The notes: generated from the letters alone by a model not told the origin. Counted from the first letter of the stretch, positions 51,201 through 61,012 are shown. The stretch is 64,000 bases of DNA from Bacteroidota bacterium (GCA_030706685.1 JAUZOA010000011.1:37030-101029), one strand, 5' to 3'. Program-made: numbers and translations.

Positions 51201-51869
51201 TCCCTGATGCAGCAATTAACTCATGAAAAAGATGTGACAGGAATGTTCCTCAGCGGTCACCCGCTGGATCATTATAAATTTGAAATGAAACATTATGGAG
51301 TAACCCCTGTTTCTGATTTCAACGAATTCAAAGAATCCTTTACCATGCAGCCCAACCCCAACAGGATGTTTCGTGTAATCGGGTTGCTGGCAGAAGCACA
51401 ACACAAGATTGCCCGCAGCGGGAACAAATACGGCAGTTTCATTGTCGAAGATTATTCCGGCAAAACCGATATTCTTTTATTTAGTGAAGATTACCTGAAG
51501 TTCTCCCCCCTTTTACAGCAGGGAACGACTGTGCTGATAACAGGATATTTCAAACAGCGTTTTAATAAAGCCGAAGCAGAATTTAAAATAGTCAGTGTCA
51601 CGTTAGCCGAAACGATGAAAAGAAATCTTACTAAACAGGTATCCATAGAGGTAAGTCCGCAGAATATCAGTAAGGAAATGATCTTTTTTATGGAGAAAAA
51701 TCTTAAGTATAATGTCGGGCCCTCTACTCTTAAATTCGTGTTGTCGGAACCTAAAACCAATCTGAAGGTAAACCTGGTGGCGGCAAAAGGTTTTGAGATG
51801 AATGAAGAAATGATTCGTTTTCTTGAAGACAAGCCTGAACTGGAAGTGCAAGTGTTAACAAATCAGTAA
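48249..51869 (+). CDS. dnaE: DNA polymerase III subunit alpha
   Basis: This 1206-residue replicative polymerase has the family order. A PHP domain comes first (FSHLHVHTQFSLLDGAASIQ, ALAISDHGNMFGVFEF). The palm contains the catalytic Asp residues of MPDIDTDFDDEGR (about 416-428), and the fingers contain NTGIHAAGIIIA and ALYRPGPIAYIPNYIDRKHG. The helix-hairpin-helix region is near FGLGGLKGVGEAALESIIEE, and an OB fold and C-terminal beta-clamp/tau-binding part start near FRVIGLLAEAQHKIARSG. It synthesises the chromosome in both strands. No proofreading exonuclease is fused, so it is the DnaE rather than the PolC type. Confidence 0.96.
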   Translation: MKFSHLHVHTQFSLLDGAASIQKLYKKAIADGMPALAISDHGNMFGVFEFVAEAHKHKDENGNLKVKPIVGCEFYITANRHIKTFTKEQRDQRHHQILLAKNEEGYRNLVKLTSLGFIEGMYSKYPRIDKELILRHHKGLIATTCCLGAMVPQAILKKGEEEGENEFKWWLNIFQQDYYVELQRHGMPEQDKVNKVLVKLAKKYNVKIIASNDSHYVDQEDFNAHDILLCINTGEKLATPALREFSDDDIYIKDKRFAFPNDQFYFKTTGEMSKVFHDLPEAIDNTNEIVDKIDLLNLKRDILLPFFQVPKEFSSQDEYLEHLTWAGAKQRYTEITPEIDERIRFELFTVKTMGFAGYFLIVSDFIKAGRDKGVFIGPGRGSAAGSVVAYCTGITNIDPIKYNLLFERFLNPDRKSMPDIDTDFDDEGRQKVIDYVVDKYGKNQVAQIITYGTMAAKMSIKDVARVMDLPLPESNALTKLVPERPGIELGRVLHAPMKAKEGEKSLEEKDGLGNDDLENVKKLRDIYKQTDTVLSKVLHEAERLEGSVRNTGIHAAGIIIAPKDLTELIPVATSKESSLWLTQIEGNVIEEAGVIKMDFLGLKTLTIIKNALNLIKQNHSLEIDIDKIPLDDKKTFELYQHGSTIGTFQFESPGMQKYLRELKPDKFGDLIAMNALYRPGPIAYIPNYIDRKHGREPISYDLPEMTEILEETYGITVYQEQVMLLAQKLAGFSKGDADVLRKAMGKKQKSVLDKMKEKFIKGATAKLLPAEKLEKIWTDWEAFAQYAFNKSHSTCYAYVAYQTAYLKAHYPADYMAAVLNNAGSIDKITFFMEECKRMGIKVLGPDINESLKGFAVNQKGEIRFGLGGLKGVGEAALESIIEERKKGGHFKTTFDLIKRVNQRTVNKKTMESLAYAGAFDCFPEHHRAQYFYTPPEETVTGLERIIKYGQVIQTQNATTANTLFGDLPVTMEIPPPRLPECEPWSLMQQLTHEKDVTGMFLSGHPLDHYKFEMKHYGVTPVSDFNEFKESFTMQPNPNRMFRVIGLLAEAQHKIARSGNKYGSFIVEDYSGKTDILLFSEDYLKFSPLLQQGTTVLITGYFKQRFNKAEAEFKIVSVTLAETMKRNLTKQVSIEVSPQNISKEMIFFMEKNLKYNVGPSTLKFVLSEPKTNLKVNLVAAKGFEMNEEMIRFLEDKPELEVQVLTNQ

Positions 51870-52045
51870 AGTATGCAATACCGCAGTAAAGGAGTCTCAA
51901 ACAGGTTTACCGGGTATCGCATATTTATATATGTTAACGAATTAAGAATACGCCTTGCCTGTTTTGAAGAAGCTATGGCATAAATTCAGGTTTGTCGGCC
52001 AGGCGACAAAAATCAATGACAAGTTTTACACAACTTTCTGCCAGC

Positions 52046-52077
52046 TTTGTCTGTTATTATAAACGGAATTAAATTTG
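52046..52077 (+). promoter_or_regulatory. Bacteroidota-type promoter of trxA
   Basis: TTTG at 52046-52049, a 20-nt spacer and TAAATTTG at 52070-52077 match the Bacteroidota primary-sigma consensus exactly in both boxes. The trxA ATG follows 53 nt downstream. Confidence 0.7.
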
Positions 52078-52130
52078 CAGTCTTTATGGCTGTAATCGAA
52101 GAAACCAATAAAAAAATAAAAATCAATACA

Positions 52131-52448
52131 ATGGCAAAAGAATTTAATGACTCTAATTTCCAGGCGGATGTGCTGGCTTCTGATAAACTGACAGTAGTTG
52201 ACTTCTGGGCCGAATGGTGCGGACCCTGCAGGGCTATCGGGCCGATCATCGAGGATCTTTCCAAAGAGTATGATGGAAAAGTAAACGTAGGTAAAGTGAA
52301 CGTGGACAATAATCCGCAGGTATCTATGAACTATGGTATCACTTCTATCCCGGCTATCCTGTTTATTAAAGGTGGCAAAGTGGTCGACAAGTTAGTGGGC
52401 GCGCAGCCAAAAGGAAATTTTGTAAAGAAGATCGAATCTCATTTATAA
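52131..52448 (+). CDS. trxA: thioredoxin
   Basis: This 105-residue cytoplasmic disulfide reductase has VVDFWAEWCGPCRAIGPIIE, with the redox pair Cys30 and Cys33, and the cis-proline in YGITSIPAILFIKGGKVVDK. The ATG at 52131 (MAKEFNDSNF) gives the normal length; upstream in-frame starts would lie within the promoter region. A strong terminator follows, so this is a single-gene transcript. Confidence 0.96.
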   Translation: MAKEFNDSNFQADVLASDKLTVVDFWAEWCGPCRAIGPIIEDLSKEYDGKVNVGKVNVDNNPQVSMNYGITSIPAILFIKGGKVVDKLVGAQPKGNFVKKIESHL

Positions 52449-52467
52449 GTTTTGCTTATCAAAAGTT

Positions 52468-52500
52468 AAACCCCGTTCATTGGAGCGGGGTTTTCTATTT
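52468..52500 (+). terminator. rho-independent terminator of trxA
   Basis: An 11-bp stem (AAACCCCGTTC with GAGCGGGGTTT, one G-T pair) with a 4-nt loop is followed by a T-rich stretch. The A-run on the other side means that it could also serve the convergent permease gene. Confidence 0.88.
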
Positions 52501-52513
52501 TAAGATGGAACCG

Positions 52514-53878
52514 TTAATGTTTAACTACCATTGTCTTTGTACTATCATGTTTATATCTGAATACCAATGGGAAAATAATGCCTAACAGCAACGCATATCC
52601 GGCAAACGTGAACCATATATTCTGCCAGTTACTGACTAAAATCGGTTCTTTAATATGGTCACCGGCCACCAGGACATTATGCTTAAGTTGATCCAGCAAC
52701 CATGGGTTGTCGCGTTTGATCTTTAGCGTCTCGCATAACAAATTAAGATCATAGTATTTCTTTGTAAAATAGTCTACTACCAAACCCGCGCTGTAGCCGC
52801 CACACATGGCGCCGATCCCATTTGTCATAAACATAAATAAACCCTGTGCGCTTGCCCGCATATTTGATGGAGCTTCATTTTCCACAAACAAAGAACCCGA
52901 AATATTGAAAAAATCGAAAGCCATTCCGTAAATGATCATGGAGGCAATCAATAAAACAAGTCCGAATATACTTTCCGGGCTTCCTATACCAAATAAACCA
53001 AACCTGAATACCCAGGCAAACATGCTCATCAGCATTACTCTCTTAATACCGAATCTTCTCAAAAAGAAAGGGATGGCAAGTATAAATAGTGATTCGGATA
53101 TCTGTGAAATGGAAAGCGTAAAAAGTTTATGGTTAACGACGAATGAATCAGGAAACATGGGCTTAAAACTTTCCAAAAAGGAACTGCCGAAGGCATTGGT
53201 GATCTGCAGGGCTGCTCCCAGGAACATCGCAAACAAAAAGAAGATGAACATCTTTCTCTGCTTGAATAACACAAAAGCATCTAAACCCAATGAAGTAAGA
53301 AATGATTTGGCCTTATCCGGCTTAACAGGCGGACATGGAGGCATAGTAAATGCGTATAATCCCAGCACGAATGCAGAAACGGCGCTGAAAATAAGCTGCA
53401 TATTGGTTGCATCCCATCCGCAAACATCCACGATCCACATAGCTGCGATAAAACCGACAGTACCCCATACCCTGATCGGTGGAAAATCTTTAACTATATC
53501 AAACCCTTTTTGCTCAAGTATAATGTAAGAAACCGTGTTGTTCAGCGCAATAGTGGGCATATAAAACATAGAGTTTAGCAACATTACCCAGAAGAACATA
53601 TTGGGATTAGTAACAGTAGATGCCCAAAACAACATTCCCGCACCGATAATATGGCAAATACCCAGAACCCTTTCAGCGTTCAGCCATTTATCCGCGATGA
53701 TCCCCATGATTGCCGGCATGAACAGGGAAGCGATTCCCAGAGTAGAGAACACTGCGCCTATTTCCGCTCCTGAAAAATGTAAAGTGCCTCCCAGGTAATT
53801 ACCGATTGAAATAAGCCAGGAACCCCATACGAAAAATTGCAGAAAATTCATCAGCGTGAGACGAAGCCTTATATTCAT
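52514..53878 (-). CDS. MFS nucleoside permease (NupG family)
   Basis: This 454-residue protein has 12 predicted transmembrane helices. The start RLTLMNFLQFFVWGSWLISI is characteristic of the nucleoside:proton symporter branch, as are IGAVFSTLGIASLFMPAIMG and LADKWL-like IIADKWLNAERVL. Later landmarks include FFNISGSLFVENEAPSNMRA and SAQGLFMFMTNGIGAMCGG. It imports nucleosides in symport with protons. The gene has no linked salvage enzymes. It converges with trxA and diverges from the M43 protease gene. Confidence 0.86.
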   Translation of the reverse strand: MNIRLRLTLMNFLQFFVWGSWLISIGNYLGGTLHFSGAEIGAVFSTLGIASLFMPAIMGIIADKWLNAERVLGICHIIGAGMLFWASTVTNPNMFFWVMLLNSMFYMPTIALNNTVSYIILEQKGFDIVKDFPPIRVWGTVGFIAAMWIVDVCGWDATNMQLIFSAVSAFVLGLYAFTMPPCPPVKPDKAKSFLTSLGLDAFVLFKQRKMFIFFLFAMFLGAALQITNAFGSSFLESFKPMFPDSFVVNHKLFTLSISQISESLFILAIPFFLRRFGIKRVMLMSMFAWVFRFGLFGIGSPESIFGLVLLIASMIIYGMAFDFFNISGSLFVENEAPSNMRASAQGLFMFMTNGIGAMCGGYSAGLVVDYFTKKYYDLNLLCETLKIKRDNPWLLDQLKHNVLVAGDHIKEPILVSNWQNIWFTFAGYALLLGIIFPLVFRYKHDSTKTMVVKH

Positions 53879-54126
53879 TGCACTGTTTTTGGTCGGTGAT
53901 AAAGTGTCGGATGAAAAAGGGAAGATAGGAATTTTCAGGTATTATTTTCATTCAAAAGTCATCCGGGAAGGCAACCTTATTAGCCTGAAAACTGATTGAA
54001 AATAAGAAGGAAAGGCCCGGAAATATCAGCCGAAGATTTTTTTCGGCGTGTTTATATTATTCAGTATAATTGTAGCTGCTTTCGGACCACCAAAATCGCA
54101 TTTTCTTAACCTAAAACTATACTGCT

Positions 54127-57100
54127 TTGAAAAAATTTACCTATCTTATTTTGGCAGGTGTGTTTATGTTGATATTCCAGGACTCCCGTGCGCAATTCCC
54201 GAGCCAACACCTGCAAAAAGCTTATCCTAATACACCCGCTTCGCGGCAAACTCCTCCCCGGTGTTATACAATGGAAGCCCTTGATATCTACTTCCGGAAC
54301 CATCCGGAAGCCAAAGCAATGGCAGAAAGAAATAATAATGTTTTTGCCCCTGAAACACCACGTGGCCAGAATCAAAGAATCCAGACAATTGTAACAGTTC
54401 CCGTAGTTTTTCATATTGTTGGAAATGCGACAAGACAGGCCCAGGTAACCGACGCGGATGTTTTATGGCAATTAAATAAACTCAACGAAGACTATTCAGG
54501 CGCCAATGCAGACAGTACCAACGCATCTTATGGATTTTACCCGATTCGTGCTTATAACGGATATTGCCAGATTCGCTATTGTATGGCGCAGCGTACACCC
54601 ATTGATCTCCCCACAAATGGTATTGACAGGGTAGTATCTACTCTTACCGGTACTCAAAATTGTAATGATGTTAATACAAACGGCAATGCTACACTGGTTA
54701 AACATGCTTCAAGTGGCGGCGCCGATTCATGGGACGCTTCAAGGTATTTGAATATCTGGGTAGGTGAATTCGGACCTTGTTTGCTTGGGATCGCTACTTT
54801 TCCAGGCACTGGCCCCTCTAACGAACAGGGCGTCTGTGTTTCTTACGAAGGCTTTTCCAATAACCCCGTTTATGTTGATCCGGCTTTTGCATTAGGCAGA
54901 ACTGCCGTACACGAATCCGGTCACTACTGGGGATTATTACATATCTGGGGAGATGAATCAGGTTGTGTAAATTCTGACTTCCGTCAATTACCCGGAACCT
55001 GTGTATTACCAGCTTCCCTTGCAGGCAGCACAACAGATCAGACTGTTGGCGATACACCCAACCAGGCCGGCGCAACGACCACTTGCCCAAGTGGTGCTCA
55101 TACTGATGCCTGTTCCTCCAGCGCTCCCGGTATTAATTACCAGAATTATATGGATTATACCGAGGATGCCTGTTATTCGATGTTTACTTTAAAGCAAGTA
55201 GACAGGATGCAATGGGTATTGGATAATTGCAGAGCCTCCTTAAAAACATCCAACGGATGTACCCCGCCGCCGCTCAGCGCGGCCAATGATGCCAGGATAT
55301 CTGTAATTCTGAATCCCACGGATGGTTCTACAATAGGTTGCAGTTCTGTTACACCTGTTGTAATGATCCAAAACCTGGGTAGCAACATACTCACTTCGGC
55401 AACGATCAATGTACGTCTCGACGGAGTACTTATAGCTTCGCAACCCTGGGCAGGTTCACTCACACAGGGAAGTTCAGCTACTAAAACCCTCAACCCGATC
55501 AGTATTTCTACAGTAGGAGCTCATGTGCTGAAAATACATACTACCCTGCCTAACGGGCAGGGAGACGGAGCAGCAGCAAACGATACAGCCACTTCCAATA
55601 TTACGAGAATCGCTGCTTCCCCTCTGCCGACAACCAATGGTTTTGAAACATCTTTGTTACCAGCGGGCTGGACACTGAATAACCCCGACAACGATGCCCT
55701 CGCATGGTTCCGTTTCAATCCCAGCGGCGGATCAGCGGGTGGCTCGGTATGGGCAGCCGTCATTGATAATTATGATCTGAATTTCCCGGGAACGAACGAT
55801 GATATAGTCACCCCGGTGATCAATACTTCGGGCTTGCTTGCCAATGACTCGGTGCTGATTAATTTTGATCTTGCTTACAAAAATTACCCGGATCCCGGTT
55901 TTTCAGATACGCTTAAGGTCCTGGTAAGTAATAATTGCGGAGCAACCTGGACGACTTTATGGGCTAAAGGCGGCCCTGACCTGGCAACAGCCGGATCGTC
56001 TGCAAATATCTACAATCCCCCTGCTGCCGGAGATTGGAAAAACCAGAGAATTTCTATCGGCAACAACCTTTTTGGAGGCGGTCAAATACAGGTAGCCATC
56101 CGGAATGTGAATGAGTTTGGCAATGTTGTCTGGCTTGATAACATTAATATCTCCCTGAAGCCGAGAAAAGATATGCAGACTACAGCTATTTTGAAACCTA
56201 ACGTTACCGAATGTTCATCTTCTTTCACTCCTTCCATTAATGTAAAGAATGCCGGAGGTGAAACAGTTACAGGATTTAAGATCGGCTATATTCTGAACAA
56301 TGCCGCCCCTGTGATTGAAGTGAAAAATATTTCTTTAGCTCCGGGTACAAGCACCACCGTTTCATTCTCAACACCTCTACATGCTCCTTCCGGCACAAAT
56401 ACCATCAAAATGTTTGTAGCAGAGCCGCTTACAGCATCACCAGGTCCTGATGGTACACCGGGCAATGATACCCTGACCCGTACATTTGCTGTACCCGTCA
56501 CAGTGACCAATGTTATACAAGGATTTGAAGGATCAACTTTTGTTCCTGCTAACTGGACATTGTTCAACCCACAGAACGACATAACATGGACCCGGTCTGC
56601 AGGCGGGAAAAACAGTGATTTTTCTGCCTCTATTGATAATTATGATAATCCTGTAATCCCGGAAGCAGATATAATGCAACTCCCTCTTATTAATACTGCA
56701 GGTGCGGATTCGCTCATTATTACCTTCGATGTGGCTCACAAAAATTACCCCGGATCATTTGACTCGCTGAGGGTGTTAGTATCTACCAATTGCGGTACTT
56801 CCTTCAGCGTGGTATACGACAAGTCCGGATCAACTTTGGCAACCGCGGGTTCAAGTACTGACCCTTATGCTCCCCCGGCGCCAGGCGATTGGAGATCTGA
56901 ATCCATCCGGCTCGGCAACACGTTTACAGGCGGAAGCACACTTGTTCAGTTCTCAAACACGAATGATTTTGGTAACTATGTCTATGTAGACAATATCAAT
57001 ATTGTTCCTGTATTCAAAAGAGATATTGAAGTTTTATCGATATCTCCCGATATTGCCTGCAGTACGACAGGATATGCGCCGGTAGTAAAAGTTCACAACA

Positions 57101-58176
57101 GGGGAACAGAAACCGTAGATTCATTTACTGTTGCTTATACAATCGGGGCAGGAACTCCGGTCATCCAAACCTTCCTGGTGAGTATCGCCCCCGGAGGCAT
57201 TGCCAATGTCACTTTGGCCAGCGGTTCATTATCGGCCGGGCCCAATAATATCAAAGTCTATACATCAAAGCCTTATACGGCAAGCGGTTCAGGAGACCAG
57301 TACCTGGCTAATGATACGCTTACAAAAGTGACTTATGCCACTGGCATTGTTCAGGCGCCAACTTCCATCGTTGAAACATTTGAAGGTAATTTCTTACCCT
57401 CCGGATGGGCTATAACCAACCCGGATAATGCGGTGACATGGCAGAAATCAGGCGCAGGGAATAACAGTAACGGGTCCGCTTATCTCCGGAATTTCCATTA
57501 TTATTCAACAGGCCAGAAAGATGGATTATATACGCCTGCGCTGAACTTTGCCGGTGTTGACTCGGTAAAAGTGTCGTTTGACCTTTCGGCTGCCGCCTGG
57601 TATTTCCCGGGTTCAACTACGGTACCTACAGATACATTGGAAATCCTTGCGACAAAAGACTGCGGCGCTACATACACTTCGGTCTATAAGAAATGGGGAA
57701 GTCAATTACAAACGATCAGTGATCCCAATTATCCACAGACTACTGAGTTTACACCTTTTGCTTCCTATCTGTGGAGAACAGAATATATAGACCTGACATC
57801 GTTTGCTCCCAGCGGATCGCTGCAACTGGTATTCAGGAACACGACCGGTACTCAGAATAATGTGTTTATTGATAATGTGAATTTCAGAACTGTCACCCTG
57901 CCACCAAGGCTGAAAGCCGAAGGCGTTATTGTAACCCCTAATCCTTTCATCGAGCAGTTCAATATCTGGTTTGTACAGGCTCCGTCTGATCTCAGGTATA
58001 TCAATGTCTTTAATTCTGCAGGCCAGCTTATCTGGAAACAGGAATACGGCAGCGGCAGCGCTTCCAATATAATTAATGTCAACATGAGTGGCCTGGCGGC
58101 TGGTGTTTATGTGATTAACCTTGGCTATTCAGACAAAGGCAAGAATAAGGAGATAAGGGTACTCAAGTCTAATTAA
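54127..58176 (+). CDS. large T9SS-secreted M43 metalloprotease with three-fold module repeat
   Basis: This 1349-residue protein appears to start at a TTG (54127), which gives the signal peptide KKFTYLILAGVFMLIFQDSR followed by AQ; no ATG fits. Residues about 90-370 are a pappalysin-type (M43) zinc protease: VVFHIVGNATRQAQVTDADV, ARDLNIWVG-like RYLNIWVGEFG, and HESGHYWGLLHIWGDE (zinc His from 262). Next come alternating CARDB-like Ig folds and choice-of-anchor/MAM-like jelly rolls; the latter start near 505, 799 and 1085 and are clearly homologous. The last 85 residues are a type A T9SS sorting domain (VIVTPNPFIEQFNIWF). It is a cell-surface or released protease. Confidence 0.9.
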   Translation: MKKFTYLILAGVFMLIFQDSRAQFPSQHLQKAYPNTPASRQTPPRCYTMEALDIYFRNHPEAKAMAERNNNVFAPETPRGQNQRIQTIVTVPVVFHIVGNATRQAQVTDADVLWQLNKLNEDYSGANADSTNASYGFYPIRAYNGYCQIRYCMAQRTPIDLPTNGIDRVVSTLTGTQNCNDVNTNGNATLVKHASSGGADSWDASRYLNIWVGEFGPCLLGIATFPGTGPSNEQGVCVSYEGFSNNPVYVDPAFALGRTAVHESGHYWGLLHIWGDESGCVNSDFRQLPGTCVLPASLAGSTTDQTVGDTPNQAGATTTCPSGAHTDACSSSAPGINYQNYMDYTEDACYSMFTLKQVDRMQWVLDNCRASLKTSNGCTPPPLSAANDARISVILNPTDGSTIGCSSVTPVVMIQNLGSNILTSATINVRLDGVLIASQPWAGSLTQGSSATKTLNPISISTVGAHVLKIHTTLPNGQGDGAAANDTATSNITRIAASPLPTTNGFETSLLPAGWTLNNPDNDALAWFRFNPSGGSAGGSVWAAVIDNYDLNFPGTNDDIVTPVINTSGLLANDSVLINFDLAYKNYPDPGFSDTLKVLVSNNCGATWTTLWAKGGPDLATAGSSANIYNPPAAGDWKNQRISIGNNLFGGGQIQVAIRNVNEFGNVVWLDNINISLKPRKDMQTTAILKPNVTECSSSFTPSINVKNAGGETVTGFKIGYILNNAAPVIEVKNISLAPGTSTTVSFSTPLHAPSGTNTIKMFVAEPLTASPGPDGTPGNDTLTRTFAVPVTVTNVIQGFEGSTFVPANWTLFNPQNDITWTRSAGGKNSDFSASIDNYDNPVIPEADIMQLPLINTAGADSLIITFDVAHKNYPGSFDSLRVLVSTNCGTSFSVVYDKSGSTLATAGSSTDPYAPPAPGDWRSESIRLGNTFTGGSTLVQFSNTNDFGNYVYVDNINIVPVFKRDIEVLSISPDIACSTTGYAPVVKVHNRGTETVDSFTVAYTIGAGTPVIQTFLVSIAPGGIANVTLASGSLSAGPNNIKVYTSKPYTASGSGDQYLANDTLTKVTYATGIVQAPTSIVETFEGNFLPSGWAITNPDNAVTWQKSGAGNNSNGSAYLRNFHYYSTGQKDGLYTPALNFAGVDSVKVSFDLSAAAWYFPGSTTVPTDTLEILATKDCGATYTSVYKKWGSQLQTISDPNYPQTTEFTPFASYLWRTEYIDLTSFAPSGSLQLVFRNTTGTQNNVFIDNVNFRTVTLPPRLKAEGVIVTPNPFIEQFNIWFVQAPSDLRYINVFNSAGQLIWKQEYGSGSASNIINVNMSGLAAGVYVINLGYSDKGKNKEIRVLKSN

Positions 58177-58196
58177 ATTTTATTTATTCTTTTTAT

Positions 58197-58229
58197 AAGC
58201 CTTCCGTTAAACGCGGAAGGCTTTTTTTA
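58197..58229 (+). terminator. rho-independent terminator of the M43 protease gene
   Basis: A perfect 10-bp stem (AAGCCTTCCG with CGGAAGGCTT), a 7-nt loop and a run of T. Confidence 0.9.
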
Positions 58230-58236
58230 TTTGCCG

Positions 58237-58244
58237 TAAATTTG
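58237..58244 (+). promoter_or_regulatory. candidate -7 box of the mqnE promoter
   Basis: TAAATTTG matches TAnnTTTG exactly, 18 bp before the ATG. A -33 TTTG is absent at the expected distance because the terminator stem occupies that place. Confidence 0.4.
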
Positions 58245-58262
58245 CATTCTGAATAATTAATT

Positions 58263-59414
58263 ATGATAGATACTGAAGGACTTTCCGCCGGGTTAAAGAC
58301 TATCGTTGAAAAAGTGACAACCGGTGAAAGAATAAGCGATCAGGACGCGCTGGTATTATTTGAAAAAGGAAGCCTGGCCCTCGTTGGCAGCCTGGCCAAT
58401 AGCCTGAGAGAAAAAAAACACGGGGATACTACTTATTTCAACCGCAATTTTCATATCGAGCCTACCAATGTGTGCGTATTCAGCTGCAATTTCTGTTCCT
58501 ATAGCCGTCTCTATGCTCATCGTGATGAAGGATGGGAATTAACTATGGAGCAAATGCTGGATATTGTAAAGAGCTATGATAATAAACCGGTTACTGAAGT
58601 ACATATCGTCGGGGGGGTGCACCCCAAAATGAATCTTGAATTTTTTGCAGAATTAATGCGGAAAATAAAAGCTCACCGTCCCGCGCTGCATATAAAAGGT
58701 TTTACTGCGGTAGAATTGGATTATATGTTTAGTAAGGCCAAAAAAACGATGGAAGAAGGAATGAAGTATTTACATGAAGCCGGGCTGGATTCATTACCCG
58801 GAGGAGGCGCCGAGATCTTTCACCCGGAAATCCGGCAACAGATATGTGCTGATAAAGTAGATGCCCGCGGTTGGCTGCAGATACATGAAACAGCGCATCA
58901 TCTTGGCATGCATAGCAACGCAACCATGCTGTACGGCCACATTGAAAAATACCATCACCGCGTTGATCATATGCGAAGATTAAGAGAGCTACAGGATAAA
59001 ACGAAAGGCTTCAATACATTTATCCCGCTGAAATTCCGCAATAAGGATAATGATATGAGCGGTGTACCTGAATCTACTATCACCGAAGACATGAAGATGT
59101 ATGCCATTGCAAGGATATATTTAGATAATTTCCCGCATATCAAAGCTTACTGGCCGATGCTGGGAAGAGAAAGCGCCCAGCTCAGTTTATCCTTTGGTGT
59201 AAACGATATTGACGGCACGATTGATGATACCACGAAGATCTACTCTATGGCGGGCGCCGAAGAGCAAACCCCTTCGATGACAACGGCTCAATTAGTTACA
59301 TTAATCAAACAGGCAAAAAGAAAACCGGTGGAAAGAGGAACGCTTTATGATGTGATAAGAGATTATAGCGATATGGATGCAAAGGAAATTGAGTCGAACC
59401 CGTTACTGAATTAA
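58263..59414 (+). CDS. mqnE: aminofutalosine synthase MqnE (radical SAM)
   Basis: This 383-residue radical SAM enzyme condenses SAM with 3-[(1-carboxyvinyl)oxy]benzoate in the futalosine route to menaquinone. The cluster motif is CVFSCNFC (Cys71, Cys75, Cys78), preceded by FNRNFHIEPTN and followed by SYSRLYAHRDEGWELT. Other landmarks are VTEVHIVGGVHPKMNLEFFA, LPGGGAEIFHPEIRQQICAD and SNATMLYGHIEKYHHRVDHM. MqnC is a paralogue, but the spacing and the HIEPTN start favour MqnE. The other mqn genes are not in the window. It implies menaquinone-based respiration. Confidence 0.88.
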   Translation: MIDTEGLSAGLKTIVEKVTTGERISDQDALVLFEKGSLALVGSLANSLREKKHGDTTYFNRNFHIEPTNVCVFSCNFCSYSRLYAHRDEGWELTMEQMLDIVKSYDNKPVTEVHIVGGVHPKMNLEFFAELMRKIKAHRPALHIKGFTAVELDYMFSKAKKTMEEGMKYLHEAGLDSLPGGGAEIFHPEIRQQICADKVDARGWLQIHETAHHLGMHSNATMLYGHIEKYHHRVDHMRRLRELQDKTKGFNTFIPLKFRNKDNDMSGVPESTITEDMKMYAIARIYLDNFPHIKAYWPMLGRESAQLSLSFGVNDIDGTIDDTTKIYSMAGAEEQTPSMTTAQLVTLIKQAKRKPVERGTLYDVIRDYSDMDAKEIESNPLLN

Positions 59415-59581
59415 CGGACTCATTTAAGAGTAAGAAATATATTGCACCATAACTTTATCGGGAATTAGTTGCCCGGCAATCATATCGATAGAAGGAATCA
59501 TCGAAGTTTATATTGAAAACAATCCCAACTATGCAACATAGGCCGGTAAGGGAAAGAAAAAATTAAATACAAAAGTTTTCA

Positions 59582-61012
59582 TTAACATTCAGGCAAACTC
59601 AACGGCACATTCACGGCCAATCCCCCGTCAGCGGTTTCTTTGTATTTACTATGCATGTCCTGTGCAGTATCCCACATGGTTTTGATAACACCATCCAGGG
59701 AGACCTTGGCATAGTCGGGCATGCTTTGCAAAGCTAATTGCGATGCAGTGATCGCTTTAATCGCACCCATCGTATTTCTTTCAATGCAGGGAATCTGTAC
59801 TAATCCGCCAATAGGATCGCAGGTCATGCCGAGATGATGTTCCATAGCGATCTCCGCTGCCATCAGGGCTTGTCGTTGCGTGCCCCCCATCGCTTCGGTC
59901 AATGCGGCCGCTGCCATGGATGAAGATACGCCAATCTCGGCCTGGCAGCCACCCATCGCCGCAGAGATCGTAGCGCCTTTTTTGAAAATACTCCCTATCT
60001 CGGAAGCTGTCAATAGAAACCGGATGATCTTTTCTTCCGAATTGCCATCATTAAAAACAATATAATACAACAACACAGCGGGAATAACACCTGCTGCTCC
60101 ATTGGTTGGTGCTGTCACTACCCGGCCAAACGAAGCATTTTCTTCATTTACCGCCAAAGCAAAACAACTCACCCAGTCAAGAATATATTTGAAATCATGG
60201 CCGCCTTTTTGAATAGCGGTGATCCAGGATTCATAATCTGGCGGCATTGCGCTGTCTTTTAATAATCTTTTATTCAGGCCACCTGCTCTTCGTCTTACGC
60301 TTAATCCTCCCGGCAATGTACCTTCTACCGCACAGCCCCGGTAGATGCACTCTTTCATTACCCGCCAGATATTCAATAATTGCTCTTTTGTTTGTTGTTC
60401 AGGCCGCCAGGCATTTTCATTTTCCATTACTACTTCATGAATAGCAAGACCAGTCTTTATGCACCAATGAAGCAGGTCGTCAGCCGTATTGATGGGAAAA
60501 GGTAACTGCGTGGCCTTTGAACCAATCGCCTCCTCCCCTTCTTTTATGACAAACCCGCCCCCCACCGAATAATAGGTTTCGGCAATGGATTCGCCATTCT
60601 TTAATGCCGCCATGAATGTGAGGGCATTGGGATGAAAAGGAAGTGTTTCTGTAAAAAGAAAGTCAATATCTTCTTTCGGGTCAAAATCTATTTCATGCAA
60701 TCCGGCCAGCAGAAGTTTTTTCATGGAAGCAATATCATTCAGCTTGCTATGGATATTATGTACATCAAAGCTGACAGGGTCGTCCCCGCTTAACCCTAAC
60801 TGAACCGCCATATCAGTGCCGTGCCCGATACCTGTTTTAGCCAATGAACCATACAACTGCACTTTTACTTCCGCTACCTGGTATAAAATATTTTTACGGA
60901 TCAGTGTTTGTAAAAACCGTTGCGCGGCGCGCCAGGGACCCAGGGTATGTGAACTGGAAGGGCCAATGCCGATCTTGAAAATATCAAATACTGAAATGGG
61001 CTCGTACGTCAA
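59582..61012 (-). CDS. sdaA: L-serine ammonia-lyase (iron-sulfur type)
   Basis: This 476-residue single-chain enzyme converts L-serine to pyruvate and ammonia. The N-terminal beta part has [20 protein letters not shown]. The C-terminal alpha part has [20 protein letters not shown] and the cluster cysteines in [20 protein letters not shown] and [17 protein letters not shown]. The start is a TTG at 61012, since the conserved N-terminus begins three residues later and no ATG fits. It stands alone and supplies pyruvate from amino acids. Confidence 0.93.
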   Translation of the reverse strand: MTYEPISVFDIFKIGIGPSSSHTLGPWRAAQRFLQTLIRKNILYQVAEVKVQLYGSLAKTGIGHGTDMAVQLGLSGDDPVSFDVHNIHSKLNDIASMKKLLLAGLHEIDFDPKEDIDFLFTETLPFHPNALTFMAALKNGESIAETYYSVGGGFVIKEGEEAIGSKATQLPFPINTADDLLHWCIKTGLAIHEVVMENENAWRPEQQTKEQLLNIWRVMKECIYRGCAVEGTLPGGLSVRRRAGGLNKRLLKDSAMPPDYESWITAIQKGGHDFKYILDWVSCFALAVNEENASFGRVVTAPTNGAAGVIPAVLLYYIVFNDGNSEEKIIRFLLTASEIGSIFKKGATISAAMGGCQAEIGVSSSMAAAALTEAMGGTQRQALMAAEIAMEHHLGMTCDPIGGLVQIPCIERNTMGAIKAITASQLALQSMPDYAKVSLDGVIKTMWDTAQDMHSKYKETADGGLAVNVPLSLPEC

